Below, in pieces: positions 1-11,041 of a DNA stretch of 64,000 nt. The translations under genes were made by a program, and so were the position numbers. The notes under the pieces were generated by a model. The model saw nothing but the letters and a program-made list of their open reading frames with translations, was not told the DNA's origin and did not search any database. Every line of letters starts with the position of its first letter. Within the stretch, counting starts at the first letter, position 1. Source of the DNA: Symbiodinium natans (lineage: Eukaryota; Sar; Dinophyceae; Suessiales; Symbiodiniaceae); NCBI GenBank assembly GCA_905221605.1, contig CAJNDS010002188.1:312001-376000 (forward strand), given 5' to 3'.

Positions 1-72
1 CTACCCGCGCAATCCGAAACCACGCCGAAGCCTGATTAATTAAAGCGTTTCAACAGGCTAGTCAGTGACAGT

Positions 73-461
73 TAAAGGCCCTAAACCCTAAACCCTTTTA
101 CCCTGAACCCTAAACCCCTTCCTGGGGATTTTAGTGGTGTGCCTCCCCGGAGTTCTGTGAGGGCCACTTGCCGTCCGACGTGACCAGAGGTGGCCACACG
201 GCCCATAGCCGATGCTTCCCCACCTGCAAGACAGGGTTTAATCGCTCACTCTCGGACACGCCAGCCGAGGCACACTCATCCACCACATCTCTACATCTCT
301 ACATATCCCCTCCTCCATTTTACCATTCTGGGTGATACGAAGCTATGAAAGAGCTTGCTGAAAAAAAACTCAACTTGCAGGTTTTGGGTTTGGGGTTTTT
401 TGCTTGGGGCTTGGGGCGATGCCCCCGGGTTTGAGTGTTTAGGGTTTAGGGGTTAGGGGGC
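73..461. repeat. telomere-like pair, CCCTAAA then TTTAGGG
   Basis: A short degenerate CCCTAAA block (about 79-118) is followed by degenerate TTTAGGG/TTTGGGG units (about 382-461). The segment between holds an exon-like minus-strand frame after a TTGCAG acceptor near 232, but no family is recognisable. A copy of the dispersed TCGCTCACTCTCGGAC motif sits at 242. Confidence 0.7.
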
Positions 462-660
462 CCCTAGACCCCTGGCCCCTCGTAAGAATCACCAAGACAT
501 CCCCCTCTTAGTATCTAGCAATGATCACCACAAGAGCAAGAACAATACTAAAGCAGAATTGAGGCCAAGTCCGTGGCAGCGACATCTCGGCATGCTATTC
601 TGTATCGGCAGACGATGGCAGTCAAGCAGCCGCTGCAGCTCTTGCTATCTGTTCTAAGAG

Positions 661-826
661 TTCTTCTTTCTTTCTTTCTATCTTTCTTTCTGTATCTTTC
701 TTTATCTTTCTGTCTCTTTCTTTCTCTTTCTTGTTATTAATTTAGTTGTTTCTTGTTCTTTCTTTATCTTTCTTTCTCCTTCTCTTTCTTTCTCTTTCTT
801 TCTTGGCTTCTTTAGTTCTTTCTTTT
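661..826. repeat. CTTT/CTTTT microsatellite
   Basis: An imperfect pyrimidine tract of CTTT and CTTTCTTT units with occasional TATC and TTAG interruptions. No coding potential is seen. Confidence 0.9.
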
Positions 827-1999
827 CTTTCTGAGTGAGAGCCAGAGCCGTGCATGATGCACGCCCCGGTACCGCTCCCCGAGAGACATCGCTGCGACGA
901 TCGGGTGGGCCAACACCAAAGCTCAGACGAGCTACGTTATAATTTGAGAATATGTTAGCCTAATAACTAACTTACCAATTTATCGATTTAGTGATCTGGG
1001 GTAAGACCGGAACCGCAAGGCTAGGGCATGCGGTAGCCTACCGGTAGGCCTACCGGTAGGCTACCCACCGGCCAGTGCTTCCCGATCTTGAGAGTCCCTC
1101 TCCCTGAGCATAACCCCAACCCCCCCTCCCCCCCCCTCCCCCCCCCCACCGTCTGAGAGGCCGGCAAAGCTTGTGAAGCGATTGTCGCCTTGAAGTTCAG
1201 CTTGCAGCACGTCATCGAAGGACTCCCACATGAACTTCATGGAAGCCTGCTGCCAGAACGCCAGGTTCGAGAGATGTATCTTGAACAGGCCAGCACTGCA
1301 GTGCTAAACAAAGAATTGCCGATGTTTCTGGACGTGGCAAGATGAACTCCTGCGGAGTTCATGCTACACACGCATATAGAGACTAGCCACGCCCATGCAC
1401 AGCAAATTCGACGACCCCTGCCCTTGCGCACCTCCATTTTCTGGCAGCCGCGGCGGCTGACCAAGTAGCCCCAGACACCTGAGAATCTGAGAGGGCGTTC
1501 CGTTAGAATGGCTATGGACTCCGCTTTTTTTCGTACAACGTCCGTTTATGACGAGGCCGTCTCGAAGCCAGGATTTATTGCAAGGCGACGTTAAGTGCCT
1601 GTTGTTGACATCCGAATGGCCCGGGTTGCTGCAGTCAACTTTGCCGTATCCTTATCCCTTTAACTGTCTTGGACGACTTGGACACCAAATCGTGTCGAAG
1701 CCTCTCACTTGACCAAAGCACTGCGAACATATCATTGCGTAATACTTGTGCTTGATATTTGGTACAAGGGGGCGTAGCGGCGTAGACAGCGGATCACCCC
1801 TAAACCCGAGCCAGACACCACAGCAGCCGGTGGAGAGCAGGTCTTCCCCAGTCATTGCCCGGGAGCCAATGGAGTAGAGGAAGTAGGTGCTCCTCTACTC
1901 CCCTTAGAACTTTATTGACAATTCTATCTTTAATATCCTCTTGGGTTTTATATGAACAAAAATTTAGAAATAATTCCCAAAGGGGGGGATGTAGGCTCT
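827..1999. other. no supported gene
   Basis: No coding region supported by family motifs was found. The stretch holds a perfect 34-bp palindrome (1032-1065) and a C-rich tract (about 1110-1148). The 3' exons of the glycosyltransferase upstream on the minus strand may lie here but could not be placed. Confidence 0.5.
1032..1065. repeat. perfect 34-bp palindrome
   Basis: The half GGTAGCCTACCGGTAGG is followed directly by its exact reverse complement with no loop. It also contains two ACCGGT hexamers. It could form a cruciform or be a protein-binding site. Confidence 0.95.
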
Positions 2000-2028
2000 C
2001 TTGCTGCAGAGTGGGTGTGTAGCCATAC

Positions 2029-2897
2029 AGCTCGGCCATGAACTCCTCTTCCTTCGACCTGGTCCCCGAACACGGATGCCTCAGCTGCATGACCTTCCGG
2101 CGCTGGGCGTACTGCAGGCTGCGGAGGCGCCAGTCTAGAGGGCCCAGGATGATGACATCCAGCAAGTCACCGGCAGACTCCACAATGTCTTGCAAGACGC
2201 CGTTGAAGTCGCTACTCAGCACCTGGTCATCCTCCAGCACCACCACGAAGGGAGATCCCTCTTCCAGGCCCTGTCGCAAGGCCCGCATGTGCGACAGCCA
2301 AGACCCCACGTAGCCCACGTAGTGCCTCTCCTGGTCTGCAGTCAACGCTACGCCAATGGCCGGCCGGGCCTCGTCCCAGCGCAGCGCAAAGCTTGTGAGG
2401 TCCCGGGTGTAGGGCTCGCATTGGCTTCGCCGCACGACGCGGTGCCGGCCGTCCGTTGCAGCGAAGCGACGGGCACGGAGGTTGCAGCGGCGTGCTTCTC
2501 GACGCATGTCCTCCAGCCTCGCACAAGTCGAAGTGCAACACAAGTATATTATATATATATATATATCTACTTATTATTTATTGATAAGCAACTAGCAAAG
2601 TAGCTGTAGCAAAATTTGCGGTGACTGTGGGGGGAGAAAACTTCAGAGAGCTCAGGTAGTTGGGTACTACCTTGGGCTTCTCCACATTTGACCACTAAGC
2701 ATTGCCTGTGAGGACTGCGATCCAGATTCACGACGAAAACGGGTATGTCGGGCACAGATGTTGCCAAAGCGCTTGGCTTGGAAAGGCCGATGTCTTCTTG
2801 CAAGGGCAGCTCCTCCGTCACTCTTTGGTACAGGCGCTCTGCGGCAGCACGGAACTTCTTGAGTAAGAGCTCCTTGACCGTGCGAAGACATCTCTGG
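2029..2897 (-). CDS. glycosyltransferase family 25 domain (two exons)
   Basis: Family 25 glycosyltransferases transfer sugars, for example galactose onto lipo-oligosaccharide or collagen hydroxylysine. Exon A (2706-2897) carries the family's opening motif, V-F-V-V-N-L-D-R-S-P-H-R. Exon B (about 2029-2517) continues with L-E-D-M-R, the H-Y-V-G-Y-V-G-S-W-L-S-H segment and the metal-binding V-V-V-L-E-D-D motif. Joining CACAG at 2706 to GCTGGAG at 2517 removes a 188-bp GC-AG intron and restores the register N-L-D-R-S-P-H-R-L-E-D-M-R, as expected for the family. The intron holds an AT dinucleotide run. Exon A follows a TTTTGTCAG acceptor, so earlier exons exist. The 3' end is uncertain: GTATGG at 2028 is a plausible donor. 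Downstream exons were not found. The family call is firm; the substrate is unknown. Confidence 0.75.
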
Positions 2898-3169
2898 CTG
2901 ACAAAATAAGCGCCTTAAGCCTTACGCATGTCGCATGCTCTGCCCACACGTCCACTGCCGAGCTTCATGCGGTCTTTGCGCGTGAGCCAAAGCCAGGGAA
3001 ATCCGCGCCATTGCTCGGGCAGAAGGTTCCGGACCTCGCAAGAGCCACGAGCCTTCCCCCTCTGAAGCCTTCACTCGGTGTGCTCCCGCTCTTGATTCTT
3101 GATTGCTCTTGCAGGTTGCATGAACATACTTGCCCCTCAGGACCTGCAGGGAGGTCCTCCATCCCGCGC

Positions 3170-3307
3170 AGGCACGGATCCTTTGGGATGTCCTTGGGTA
3201 CGGGCATTTATGCAGCACATGAGGCAGCCACCGTACAAGTTTGTGGTTCGAAACGTGTCGAGAGCGTCCTCCGCCAGGTCGCCGTTGCGGCGGCAGTCAT
3301 CGCAGTA
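3170..3307 (-). CDS. candidate cysteine-containing exon
   Basis: An open minus-strand frame follows a GCGAG acceptor at 3308 and reads Y-C-D-D-C-R-R-N-G-D-L, then C-L-M-C-C. It lies between the B-box-like exon and the glycosyltransferase exons on the same strand, so it may be a linking exon. The donor was not fixed. No family is recognised. Confidence 0.35.
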
Positions 3308-3381
3308 CTCGCCTCGTGCTGTCAGAACATCGGCTTAGAAAACGATGAATTTGCAGGGTCCACTGCATTCACTCCATGACG

Positions 3382-4782
3382 CTAAAAAGGTACCAAGTAG
3401 CGAGTTGCATCTGCCGATCTCCAGAGCCGAGATGAAAGCCGCCAGCATGTATAGCAGCATCGCTGAGGCCGCGCGCCTCCGTCCAGCAGACCAATGTCCT
3501 GCTGCCTGGCATCCACGCCTACGCTGCCCTCACCCTCCAGCCACACGCGCCAGCGGCCGGTTGCGAGGCAGAACTCACCCAGCAGGCCCACACTCCTAGC
3601 AGGCGCCGGCCCCACAGCAGCTCGGAGGACCACAGCCGACCCAGCGTGCATTGTACGACCGCGCATGCCCTGCACTCTGCGACCCGCCTCAATCGCCAAG
3701 CCATCCAAGACAAGGAGGCTGCTCTTCGAATCCGTGCAAGCGGCGGTCGCCACAGCCAGGTCTGCTAGGTCCTCGAAGGAGAGCTCCTCGAGGCGACGCA
3801 GCGCCACGCCGCCCAGAACATTGAGGACCTGCTTCAGGCTTTGCAAGCCTTCGGCCGCTTCGCCCTTCTGCTTCCCAAGCTGCAGGAAATGGGCCAGCGC
3901 CAAGGACAGCCGAGGCAGCGACGCGGTGGGCAGCTCCTCGCCCTGTGAGCGGAGGACGTGCCGAGCGCAGCGCGAGGCGAGGTCCAGCAGCCGCCTGGCA
4001 CCCAGCATCTCGCAGACGCAAGGCTGCGCAAGCCCACACAGGAGAGCTGCCGCTGCGCTGGGTTGGCTGCTTCCCTCCAAAGGCAAATCTTCCACTGCAG
4101 CGAGGAGGTCTTCATCCAGGGCCTTGGCTGTCAGGAAGACCCAAAGAAGCTCCGCGGCCGCCGGGACGTCACCGCTGGCGCGCACCAGGGCTGCCGCCTC
4201 CGCACTGCGCTGCCTGAGCGCCGCATCGCCGTGGGCGAGGCCAATGAGCTGCAGCTCCCCAGCCATGGAAACCCACTCCGAGCTGTGACAGGGCTGGGAA
4301 TCCTTGGCCAACACTCGCAGCAGCAGCCCTGTGAGGTCGGTGAGGTCGGTGAAGTTGCGGGAGAGCCCAGGCTGCAGGAGCACTTGGGAGATGGCTATCA
4401 TGGTTCTGGCGTGTAGCCAGCTGGCACATTCGGCTGCAAGCTCGCAGAGGCCTTTCATGTTTGGGGGCGCCTCATCGTCATCCGCTGCGACAGCAAAGGC
4501 TGAAGCAACGGAGCTCACTAGCTCCCGAGCCGATGGGGATGGAGCTTCCTCAAGCGCCAGCTTGGGCCAGAGGTTTCCCCAGGGCCCATCTTTGGGGCCT
4601 TCTTTGTGGGTGCTCTGGCTCCCTTCTCTGCCCAACCTCTTCGGACCCACAGTCCTCAGGTGGACCCCCAAGGCTGTTGGTGATGGCTGTCTTCCCGTCC
4701 GAGCGAAGTAGCAGGCCCTGCAAAGGAGCTCATCCTGCGCCTCATACAATGCTGCCGGTGCCTGGCAGTTGCGGCAGAGCAT
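3382..4782 (-). CDS. B-box-like zinc finger plus helical-repeat protein
   Basis: An ATG-initiated frame of 466 codons. Residues 3-26 have the spacing C-x2-C-x14-C-x2-C, like the first half of a B-box or related zinc finger. The middle (about 90-370) is leucine/alanine-rich amphipathic helix, resembling the helical repeats of organelle RNA-binding or scaffold proteins. Near residues 400-440 there is L-L-G-E-F-C-L-A-T-G-R-W-R-V-W-L-E-G, a strand motif that I associate with many dinoflagellate proteins. The last 30 or so codons look non-coding, so a donor probably lies before the nominal stop. It is on the same strand as the glycosyltransferase exons 500 bp downstream and could be one gene with them. 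Function is unknown; RNA or protein binding is an inference. Confidence 0.6.
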   Translation of the reverse strand: MLCRNCQAPAALYEAQDELLCRACYFARTGRQPSPTALGVHLRTVGPKRLGREGSQSTHKEGPKDGPWGNLWPKLALEEAPSPSARELVSSVASAFAVAADDDEAPPNMKGLCELAAECASWLHARTMIAISQVLLQPGLSRNFTDLTDLTGLLLRVLAKDSQPCHSSEWVSMAGELQLIGLAHGDAALRQRSAEAAALVRASGDVPAAAELLWVFLTAKALDEDLLAAVEDLPLEGSSQPSAAAALLCGLAQPCVCEMLGARRLLDLASRCARHVLRSQGEELPTASLPRLSLALAHFLQLGKQKGEAAEGLQSLKQVLNVLGGVALRRLEELSFEDLADLAVATAACTDSKSSLLVLDGLAIEAGRRVQGMRGRTMHAGSAVVLRAAVGPAPARSVGLLGEFCLATGRWRVWLEGEGSVGVDARQQDIGLLDGGARPQRCCYTCWRLSSRLWRSADATRYLVPF

Positions 4783-5191
4783 CGGTCACGAAGCTCCGCG
4801 GCACTTTGTTTCAGGGGGGGGCGCTTCGGGTGCTGCTGATGCTGAAAGCAGGCTGTGGTTTCGTGCGAACTCTCAAACAGGGTTGCTCTTGTGCCAGAAT
4901 CCGCATCCGTACACGGACTTTCAAATGGCTCCAGCCGAGAAGTTGCACACGCTGTCGCACACGCGGGTGGGAATGGGGGGACAGGGGGGTGGGGGTTACC
5001 TTTTAAGTTCCAAGCAGAAATATAGGGTTGCAGTACCTGTGGGCAGAATTGGGGTCCCCCAATGTCGGATTTCCCGCAACAAAGAGACCGCACTGCTTCG
5101 GCACAGGTCTGCTCGACATCAACAAGTGCGTATCCAAGCCACCACTACATCGACCATGCAACATACTTGCACACAGTCGTTGTGCCTGAAC

Positions 5192-5424
5192 CCTTTTGCC
5201 CTAAACCCTAATTAAACCCTTAACTCTAAACCCTAAACCCTTAACCCAGATTTGCTTCTTCGTGATCCACGGCCTGTTCGGGGACCATGTCCTGGCATCA
5301 CGAGATGGGCGTCGGATGGCGCTAGCCGCTAGCCGCTACGATGCTCATCCTACTGCACTTGGAATTCTAAAGACTTCCAAGGATATGACATGGTCGTGTA
5401 GGAGTTTAGGGTTTAGGGTTTGGG
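5192..5424. repeat. telomere-like pair, gap about 156 bp
   Basis: Degenerate CCCTAAA (5192-5247) is followed by two TTTAGGG units at 5404. The enclosed segment contains the plus-strand exon-like frame mentioned above. Confidence 0.8.
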
Positions 5425-5832
5425 GTGACACTCTGTACACCCAGCATGGCCTTTTCAAGCACTGCGTGCGTAAGTGCATCCTTAGCTCCCATGGCCCTGC
5501 AGCTCAGGGCTTCTGCCAATGCAATCGCCATGTTCAAGCACACGCATCTTGCGCCGAGCTTCATCCGCCAGGGCATCGTCTGCGCGCTTCGTGGGGGGTG
5601 CCTCACCCAGAAAGCAGCAAGACATGCTCCCATGCTTTGTTGGATTGACCTCGGGGATTTGGGGGCGATGTCTACTCTTGCTGACAGTTCTTAGTAGTCT
5701 CAACATGGTATCAACAGTGGTAGGGTGCAGTTGGTATTTCTGCAGAGGATACTCCGGGCACTTGCGCAACTGCAGCGAGCGGCCTGCCCTCTCTTGCTGA
5801 TTGCATAAGCTGTGGTGCACGGGGCTCTGGCA

Positions 5833-5904
5833 GAGTGTTCTGAAGGACACGACGGTTCCTGTGGTGCGGAGTGTTCTGAAGGACACGAAGGTTCCTGTGG
5901 TGTA
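5833..5904. repeat. 36-bp tandem duplication
   Basis: Two adjacent copies start with GAGTGTTCTGAAGGACACGA at 5833 and 5869 and differ at a few positions. The period of 36 preserves any reading frame. Confidence 0.85.
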
Positions 5905-6789
5905 CCAAGTGACAACATCACAACAGATCCGAATGTTAGCAAGCGATAGCAAAGGCCTACGGGATGGCGTACCTCAGGGAACTTCTCTGGATCTAGCTCT
6001 CCGCGATCCTTTCCTGAACAATGTCGAAGCGCTGATGCAAGAACAGCCACATCTTCGAGTCATACGATGTGGAGGGATCTGCGAATCTGAGCAGCTTCTA
6101 CGGAGTAGGTTCCCACTGTTCACTTGGGCGACTGCCATTGACCTGCTCACCCGCTCCGCAGCAGCATGCCCTCAGTGAAGGTGCTCACCTCTCTCATTCC
6201 TGCACGGTGCCTTTGCAGGATGGGCGCTCTTTCATCTGAGCCCCGCGCGTGCAGAACATCTGCCCTACACTCGCACTCTTGGCGGTCTCGTGCCTGCACG
6301 GACGCGGGGGCCAGAAGAGACCCTGAAACATCCTGAAGCATGCCGCAACCGGCCGCAACCCTCTGCGATCCTGGCCTCCAATGTGCTTGCAGGGCCTGGG
6401 AGCCCCACCTACTCAGCTCCCGCGGGCGAGGGCCCTCCGGGAACTAAGGCTTGATCCGCGAAGGCACAGGGCAAGGCGCTCCAGGGATGCTGAGGTTTTC
6501 CAAAGGGTTCATCGTTTCGAATGGTTCATACAGTAGGCTTCTTGGGAGCACCTCCCGGAGTGGTTCTTTGCTCTGAGACCTCTCGTTCCACCACACGGGA
6601 CTGGGAGCAGGTACGCAGTGACCAGGGGGGGGGGGGGGGGGGGGCGGGCTTTTTCAGGCTTTGGGCCGTCAACAAAGCACACGAGCAGTGGTAAGAAGGC
6701 TTTCGCAAGCAAAAAATGACAAGAAGGCTTCAGTCTAACGGAAGAGGGCGTGATCAGATGTACGATGACCTGCGGAGACACATGGTTAC

Positions 6790-6872
6790 TTCCCTAAATT
6801 ATGGTCCCTTTTGGGGGGTCCTTACTACAAGGCGGCCCCTAGTTTTTCAGGTACCCAAAAGGGACCCCCAGG
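6790..6872. mobile_element. MITE-like hairpin fragment
   Basis: CTAAATTATGGTCCCTTTTG near the left end faces ACCCAAAAGGGACC near the right end, as an imperfect inverted repeat. The same sequence family recurs near 11742 and 63752. No transposase is present. Confidence 0.4.
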
Positions 6873-7061
6873 TTAACCCTAAACCCTAAACCCTAAACCC
6901 GAAACCCTAAACCTAGAGAGAACTGATCACATGTCCTCATGCTTCTCATTTTTTGCGAGTCGAGGGCGAAGCTGTTCGGCGGCGGTCCGTTCGCTTTGGA
7001 CACGGCTGCCTTGTCATGTCTGAGTCTGGCAATTTAGAGTTTAGGGTTTAGGGTTTAGAGT
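6873..7061. repeat. telomere-like pair, gap about 118 bp
   Basis: CCCTAAA units at about 6875-6914, then TTTAGAG/TTTAGGG units from 7033. A further TTTAGGG block follows at 7405-7469. Confidence 0.85.
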
Positions 7062-8828
7062 TTCGTCTGACTGAGAGGGCAAAAACTGTGGTGGGTTGTC
7101 TGCTCTGATGCAGCAGCTCTCCCAGTCTACATACGGCTGCTCTCCTTTAAACCCCCCCCCCCTTACACTTATAGCCCCCTCGTACCCCCCCACCCCATGT
7201 ACCCCTCTTATAGCCCTTGCCCCCATGAAGACCCCCTTATACCCCCCTGATACCCCTCTTGTAGCCCTGCCCGGCCTGAATCGGGGCAGAGGAAACTTTC
7301 CAGGGAGCCCCTTGGCATGATATGGCACATGCAGACTCTCAACAGGAGCGATGAAACGGACAGTCCCCATCCATCACCCTGACCGTTGCAAAAAAAGGGG
7401 GGAGATGGTTTGGGGTTTAGGGTTTCAAGGGTTTAGGGTTTACAGTGAAGTTTACAGGGTTTAGGGTTTAAAGGGTGCTCCTCTACTACACCGGCAATGC
7501 ACCCACAGCCGTGCCTGCGGCCGAGGGTGGTCTCCCCACCGGCAAGGCAGAGCCGTTGGCACCAGGTGTCCTCGCCCCCAGGGCGAAGCTTCTTGAACCT
7601 CTCAGCCCTCCAAGGAGGCTTATGCCCTGTGCCCCCCAGGGCCCATACTTGCCCAAAACTGTTCGCAGTGAGTGCTAGTATGTCAAGCCTTCAATGATTC
7701 AACTCCATCAACCCTGGGGTTCTCTACCGCCAAAGGTGGCGGCGGTGGCGGCGGTGGCGGCAATGGCAGCTGATTTGGCAGCTCCTGCCGGTTCATGTTA
7801 GGGGTGCGAACAGCAGTGGCCTGTGACAATGCATCACTCACCGGCCCACCGACACTGACCTCTTGCAGTTCGCACACTGCACTACGCAGTCTACGCGCAA
7901 GAGTTGGCATGTACGTCTGCTCCGTGGAAAGCCGAAACCCTGTTGCGAAACGTCCGTTCCTCGGCTTCTACTGGTGAGTACCAGAACTTCTCTGCATCAG
8001 AGCCTGCAGGTGTCAGCTGCAAACTTCGAACTGGTGGTCAGTTAATAGGTCGCATAAGAGCACTGTAGGCAAACTTGTGATGCATTCCAGCTGGATTGGT
8101 GTCGGCCGAGATCCTTGCCACAGGAATCTGACGCATACTCGGACTCCGGCCCCTGTCGGTGAGCACTGCAACTATGCCAAGTACAGCCACGCAGACCGCT
8201 ACGTACTGCCTCAACTGGCGATGGGAAAAAAGCGTCCGCGCCTGCCGAAGAGGCTCGTACCAGTCCAATTCACCTGGTGCGCCACACTGGCATGCAAGGA
8301 AAGCTGCTAGCTGCTAGTGACTTTGCAAAAAACTGCCCGAAAGATCATGCATGCGGAACGAAAGACCTTCAATGATGTCACTGGCACAACAAGGGTGACT
8401 GTCCTTCCAATGCCAGGCTAAGGACCTGACTTTCACGCCTGAGTGGGAGCTTCAGCTTGGGTTGAGCCATCCGGTGCTCAAGTGACAATGCGTGCAGGGC
8501 GCAGATTTTTCTGGCACTGGATAAACCAACGATGGCCTTGCCATCCGTAAGACCGCCCCCTCACTCTTTGGCTCTGAGACGGTATGCTATGTACACAACA
8601 TGATAAAGTCAATCCATGTTCTCGAGATCCAGGCACGCAGAGGCCTGGGGACTTGCTTGTTCCTGCCGTCAGGAGCAAGCCAGGAAGCTTGATGACGAAA
8701 AGAGTACTGCCCGTGCGGCTACGTCAACCCCACCCTGACTCTCCCCATTTCCTGGATCCTTTCACTACAGTACCGGAACTCACAAGATTTACAATTATGA
8801 TTACCCCATGAAACACGATAATCGTAAT

Positions 8829-9062
8829 TCAGACCCAATAGGTGTCCACATTCACATCAACCCCAGCAATCTCCTCGAGGTTGGCCCCGCTCTCAATGCA
8901 GGCGACAGCTTCCTCAATCGCACGGCCTGGAAGGCTGGGGGGAGCTCTGGCTCTTGCATTCGCTCCCTCTTGCAGGTACGGTGTAGGGTCTGGGGCCTCT
9001 GCCTTTTGCGGGTTCAGTACAAAAGCATAATCATGCCGGTCTGTGGGTTTTTTGCGTGGATC
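8829..9062 (-). CDS. terminal exon of an unrecognised gene
   Basis: A 77-codon frame ends in TGA and starts after a GCCTCAG acceptor at 9063. It reads D-P-R-K-K-P-T-D-R-H-D-Y-A-F and later A-I-E-E-A-V-A-C-I-E-S-G-A-N-L-E-E-I, with a plausible amphipathic helix. A second exon-like frame (about 9433-9510, D-T-Q-S-L-T-E-A-Q-D-E-A-V-V-I-C-I) lies upstream on the same strand and may belong to it. Both lie just downstream of the 491-residue membrane protein in tandem orientation. No family is recognised. Confidence 0.4.
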   Translation of the reverse strand, partial: DPRKKPTDRHDYAFVLNPQKAEAPDPTPYLQEGANARARAPPSLPGRAIEEAVACIESGANLEEIAGVDVNVDTYWV

Positions 9063-9565
9063 CTGAGGCTCATCCGCTAGAGCAAGCAAAAGAACATCTC
9101 AGCCCTTTCGCACTTTAAACTTACCTACTGCACGCAAGGCTCGCAGATCCCAAACGCAGCCACTCCACGACACTCCAGAGGCAGCTGCTCGAGCCGTGCA
9201 GCCGCCAAGCGACGCCAGACGCCCGGGCCGTAGGCAAGGGCAGCCACCGTGAGGCTCTCCTCTACGGTTCTGTGCTTGGGGCTTGTGGGCTTCTGCATTT
9301 GCGGGAGGGATTCAGGATGAAAACCGCGGGTAAGCGGCCTGAAAAAGCTTGAAAGGAGTTCGTGGGATGCATCGAATCATCGAGTGAGCCACGAGCGCTT
9401 TTCCGTTCAGGCCACAACAGCTTTGGATGGGCCTTCCTTGATGCAGATGACCACAGCTTCATCCTGAGCCTCCGTGAGGCTCTGTGTGTCCGCGTTCACA
9501 TCCTGCGAGGACTCGCTGGGAACTCATGACGCCGGCAGGAGGAGCCATGAGATCCTCTAGTTACT

Positions 9566-11041
9566 CTAGTTGCACACGGAAGAAATCCAGCCTTGATGAA
9601 TTGACAGTAAGAGCCCACAGAAAGCTAAGGGAAGAGCGGCAAGGGCTGCACTGCGGAAGCACAAGAGAATGAGGGCAATGAACCAAAGCTCCCAGGCACG
9701 TTCATGTGACCAAGGTATCTTTGAGGGCTCAAGCCATAAGGAAGTGAACTGCGTGTCAAACTGCTTGCCCTTGAGAACGAAGGCTATCTCCGCGAACATC
9801 ATGCAAAGGAACGTCACGATGTACCTCCCAAAGAAGCCAAGACGTTGCTTGCTTTGTTCTGCTGCGTAGTAGTCGTGCGCGGTGCCTTCGACGAGGACAC
9901 CAACGGCTTTGCATGTGTCAGGCAGCGACAGTGCTAAGCTGAGGCTGGCACTCGCAGTCAATGTGCAGCTGTTGGACAGCGACGCACTCGCAATGTCCAT
10001 GCTGAGCAGCGCATAGCACTGCACAATCGTGGCGCCCGCACTTTCAATAAGCTCGCGCTTCCTGTGTCGAAGCAGGCCTTTTGTTGGAAATCCCTGGGCA
10101 AAGCTCTCAGCCATAGCCGAAGCACCGTGAATCTGGAAGGGGTCGCAGGACGGGATCCAAGAGAGGAGCGTGGCCAAGCCCACAATCGCCGCGTAGATCG
10201 GCTGTCCGCTCCGCAAGAAAATCATCACTGATAGCACATCTAAGCTTGGCTCAAAGAGCATCAAGAATGCTGACAGGCGCAGCTCACATTTCGAGCCTTG
10301 GAGATCTGAGTCAATCGCAATGCAACAGAATGGCATCTTGCAACGCTGAGTCGCCAGGAAAGGTGAGACAAAGGAACCATCGTCAAGGAAGCCATCAGTT
10401 TGGGGCCCACGCACGTCTGACCCCGATTCCGAGGAAACCATGCTGCTTTGCTCATCCTCTTCGGAGGTGTCTCGGGAGATCTTCGCAGGATCGGATGCAG
10501 AAGTGCTTGGTCCAAACGTGCAGTCTTCCACATCTCTCTTCGCAAGCAAACGATTCTTCTCCCACAGCGCGCGCAGCAACGCAAAGCCGCTGATGCTGCC
10601 GTACATCAGCGCGAAAACATACATGTGCCAGGCTGAGGGAAACCAGGACAAGGCGCATGCAGCAGTTTCTGCTTTCCAGCACATGGCAAAACTTCTCTGC
10701 ACCATGGGGCTTGTATGCCTTAGGTGAAACCAATGCCGAGGGCTGAAGGCATATGGCAGTGCACTGGCTGGACCCAGACTTTCGTGACACCAAGCAACGC
10801 ATCCAGTGGCCACGGACACGTTAGCCACAACATCTGTGGGGACAATGGTCTCACATGCCTGTGGCATCTCAAAGGTGTTGTGAAGCCTCTGGGTGAATGA
10901 TCTGGCATCCCTTATGGGCACCTGGCCGGGGGCCAAGTGCTGATCTAGCAATGGCGCGACCTGCTCCAGACAAAAACACACCAACACGGCGGTGAACACG
11001 AGGCAGATGCAGGAAACCCAGCCGAGGATAGAAGGGCCCAT
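9566..11041 (-). CDS. multi-pass membrane protein, unknown function
   Basis: One uninterrupted frame of 491 codons. The ATG at 11041 is preferred because the open frame upstream contains only a GTG and because a hydrophobic segment (I-L-G-W-V-S-C-I-C-L-V-F-T-A-V-L) follows at once, suited to a signal anchor. A long, probably lumenal loop with several cysteines (about 35-130) precedes a second hydrophobic segment (about 140-165). An acidic serine-rich linker (about 180-230) follows, then several more hydrophobic segments to the C-terminus (about 260-490), including C-I-A-I-D-S-D and F-L-C-M-M-F-A-E-I-A-F-V-L. No transporter or enzyme signature was recognised. The lack of introns could mean retroposition from mRNA, but no leader relict was seen. 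Confidence 0.7.
   Translation of the reverse strand: MGPSILGWVSCICLVFTAVLVCFCLEQVAPLLDQHLAPGQVPIRDARSFTQRLHNTFEMPQACETIVPTDVVANVSVATGCVAWCHESLGPASALPYAFSPRHWFHLRHTSPMVQRSFAMCWKAETAACALSWFPSAWHMYVFALMYGSISGFALLRALWEKNRLLAKRDVEDCTFGPSTSASDPAKISRDTSEEDEQSSMVSSESGSDVRGPQTDGFLDDGSFVSPFLATQRCKMPFCCIAIDSDLQGSKCELRLSAFLMLFEPSLDVLSVMIFLRSGQPIYAAIVGLATLLSWIPSCDPFQIHGASAMAESFAQGFPTKGLLRHRKRELIESAGATIVQCYALLSMDIASASLSNSCTLTASASLSLALSLPDTCKAVGVLVEGTAHDYYAAEQSKQRLGFFGRYIVTFLCMMFAEIAFVLKGKQFDTQFTSLWLEPSKIPWSHERAWELWFIALILLCFRSAALAALPLAFCGLLLSIHQGWISSVCN

Larger units (their letters stand above)
4783..8828. other. no firm gene; telomere-like blocks and weak exon candidates
   Basis: No family-supported gene is seen. 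Open frames exist between telomere-like blocks, for example plus-strand 5262-5400 reading I-H-G-L-F-G-D-H-V-L-A-S-R-D-G, and a minus-strand frame at 6915-7025 after a GACAAG acceptor. These could be exons, but their length alone is not significant. A 36-bp tandem duplication lies at 5833-5904 and an 18-bp G run at about 6627. Confidence 0.5.
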
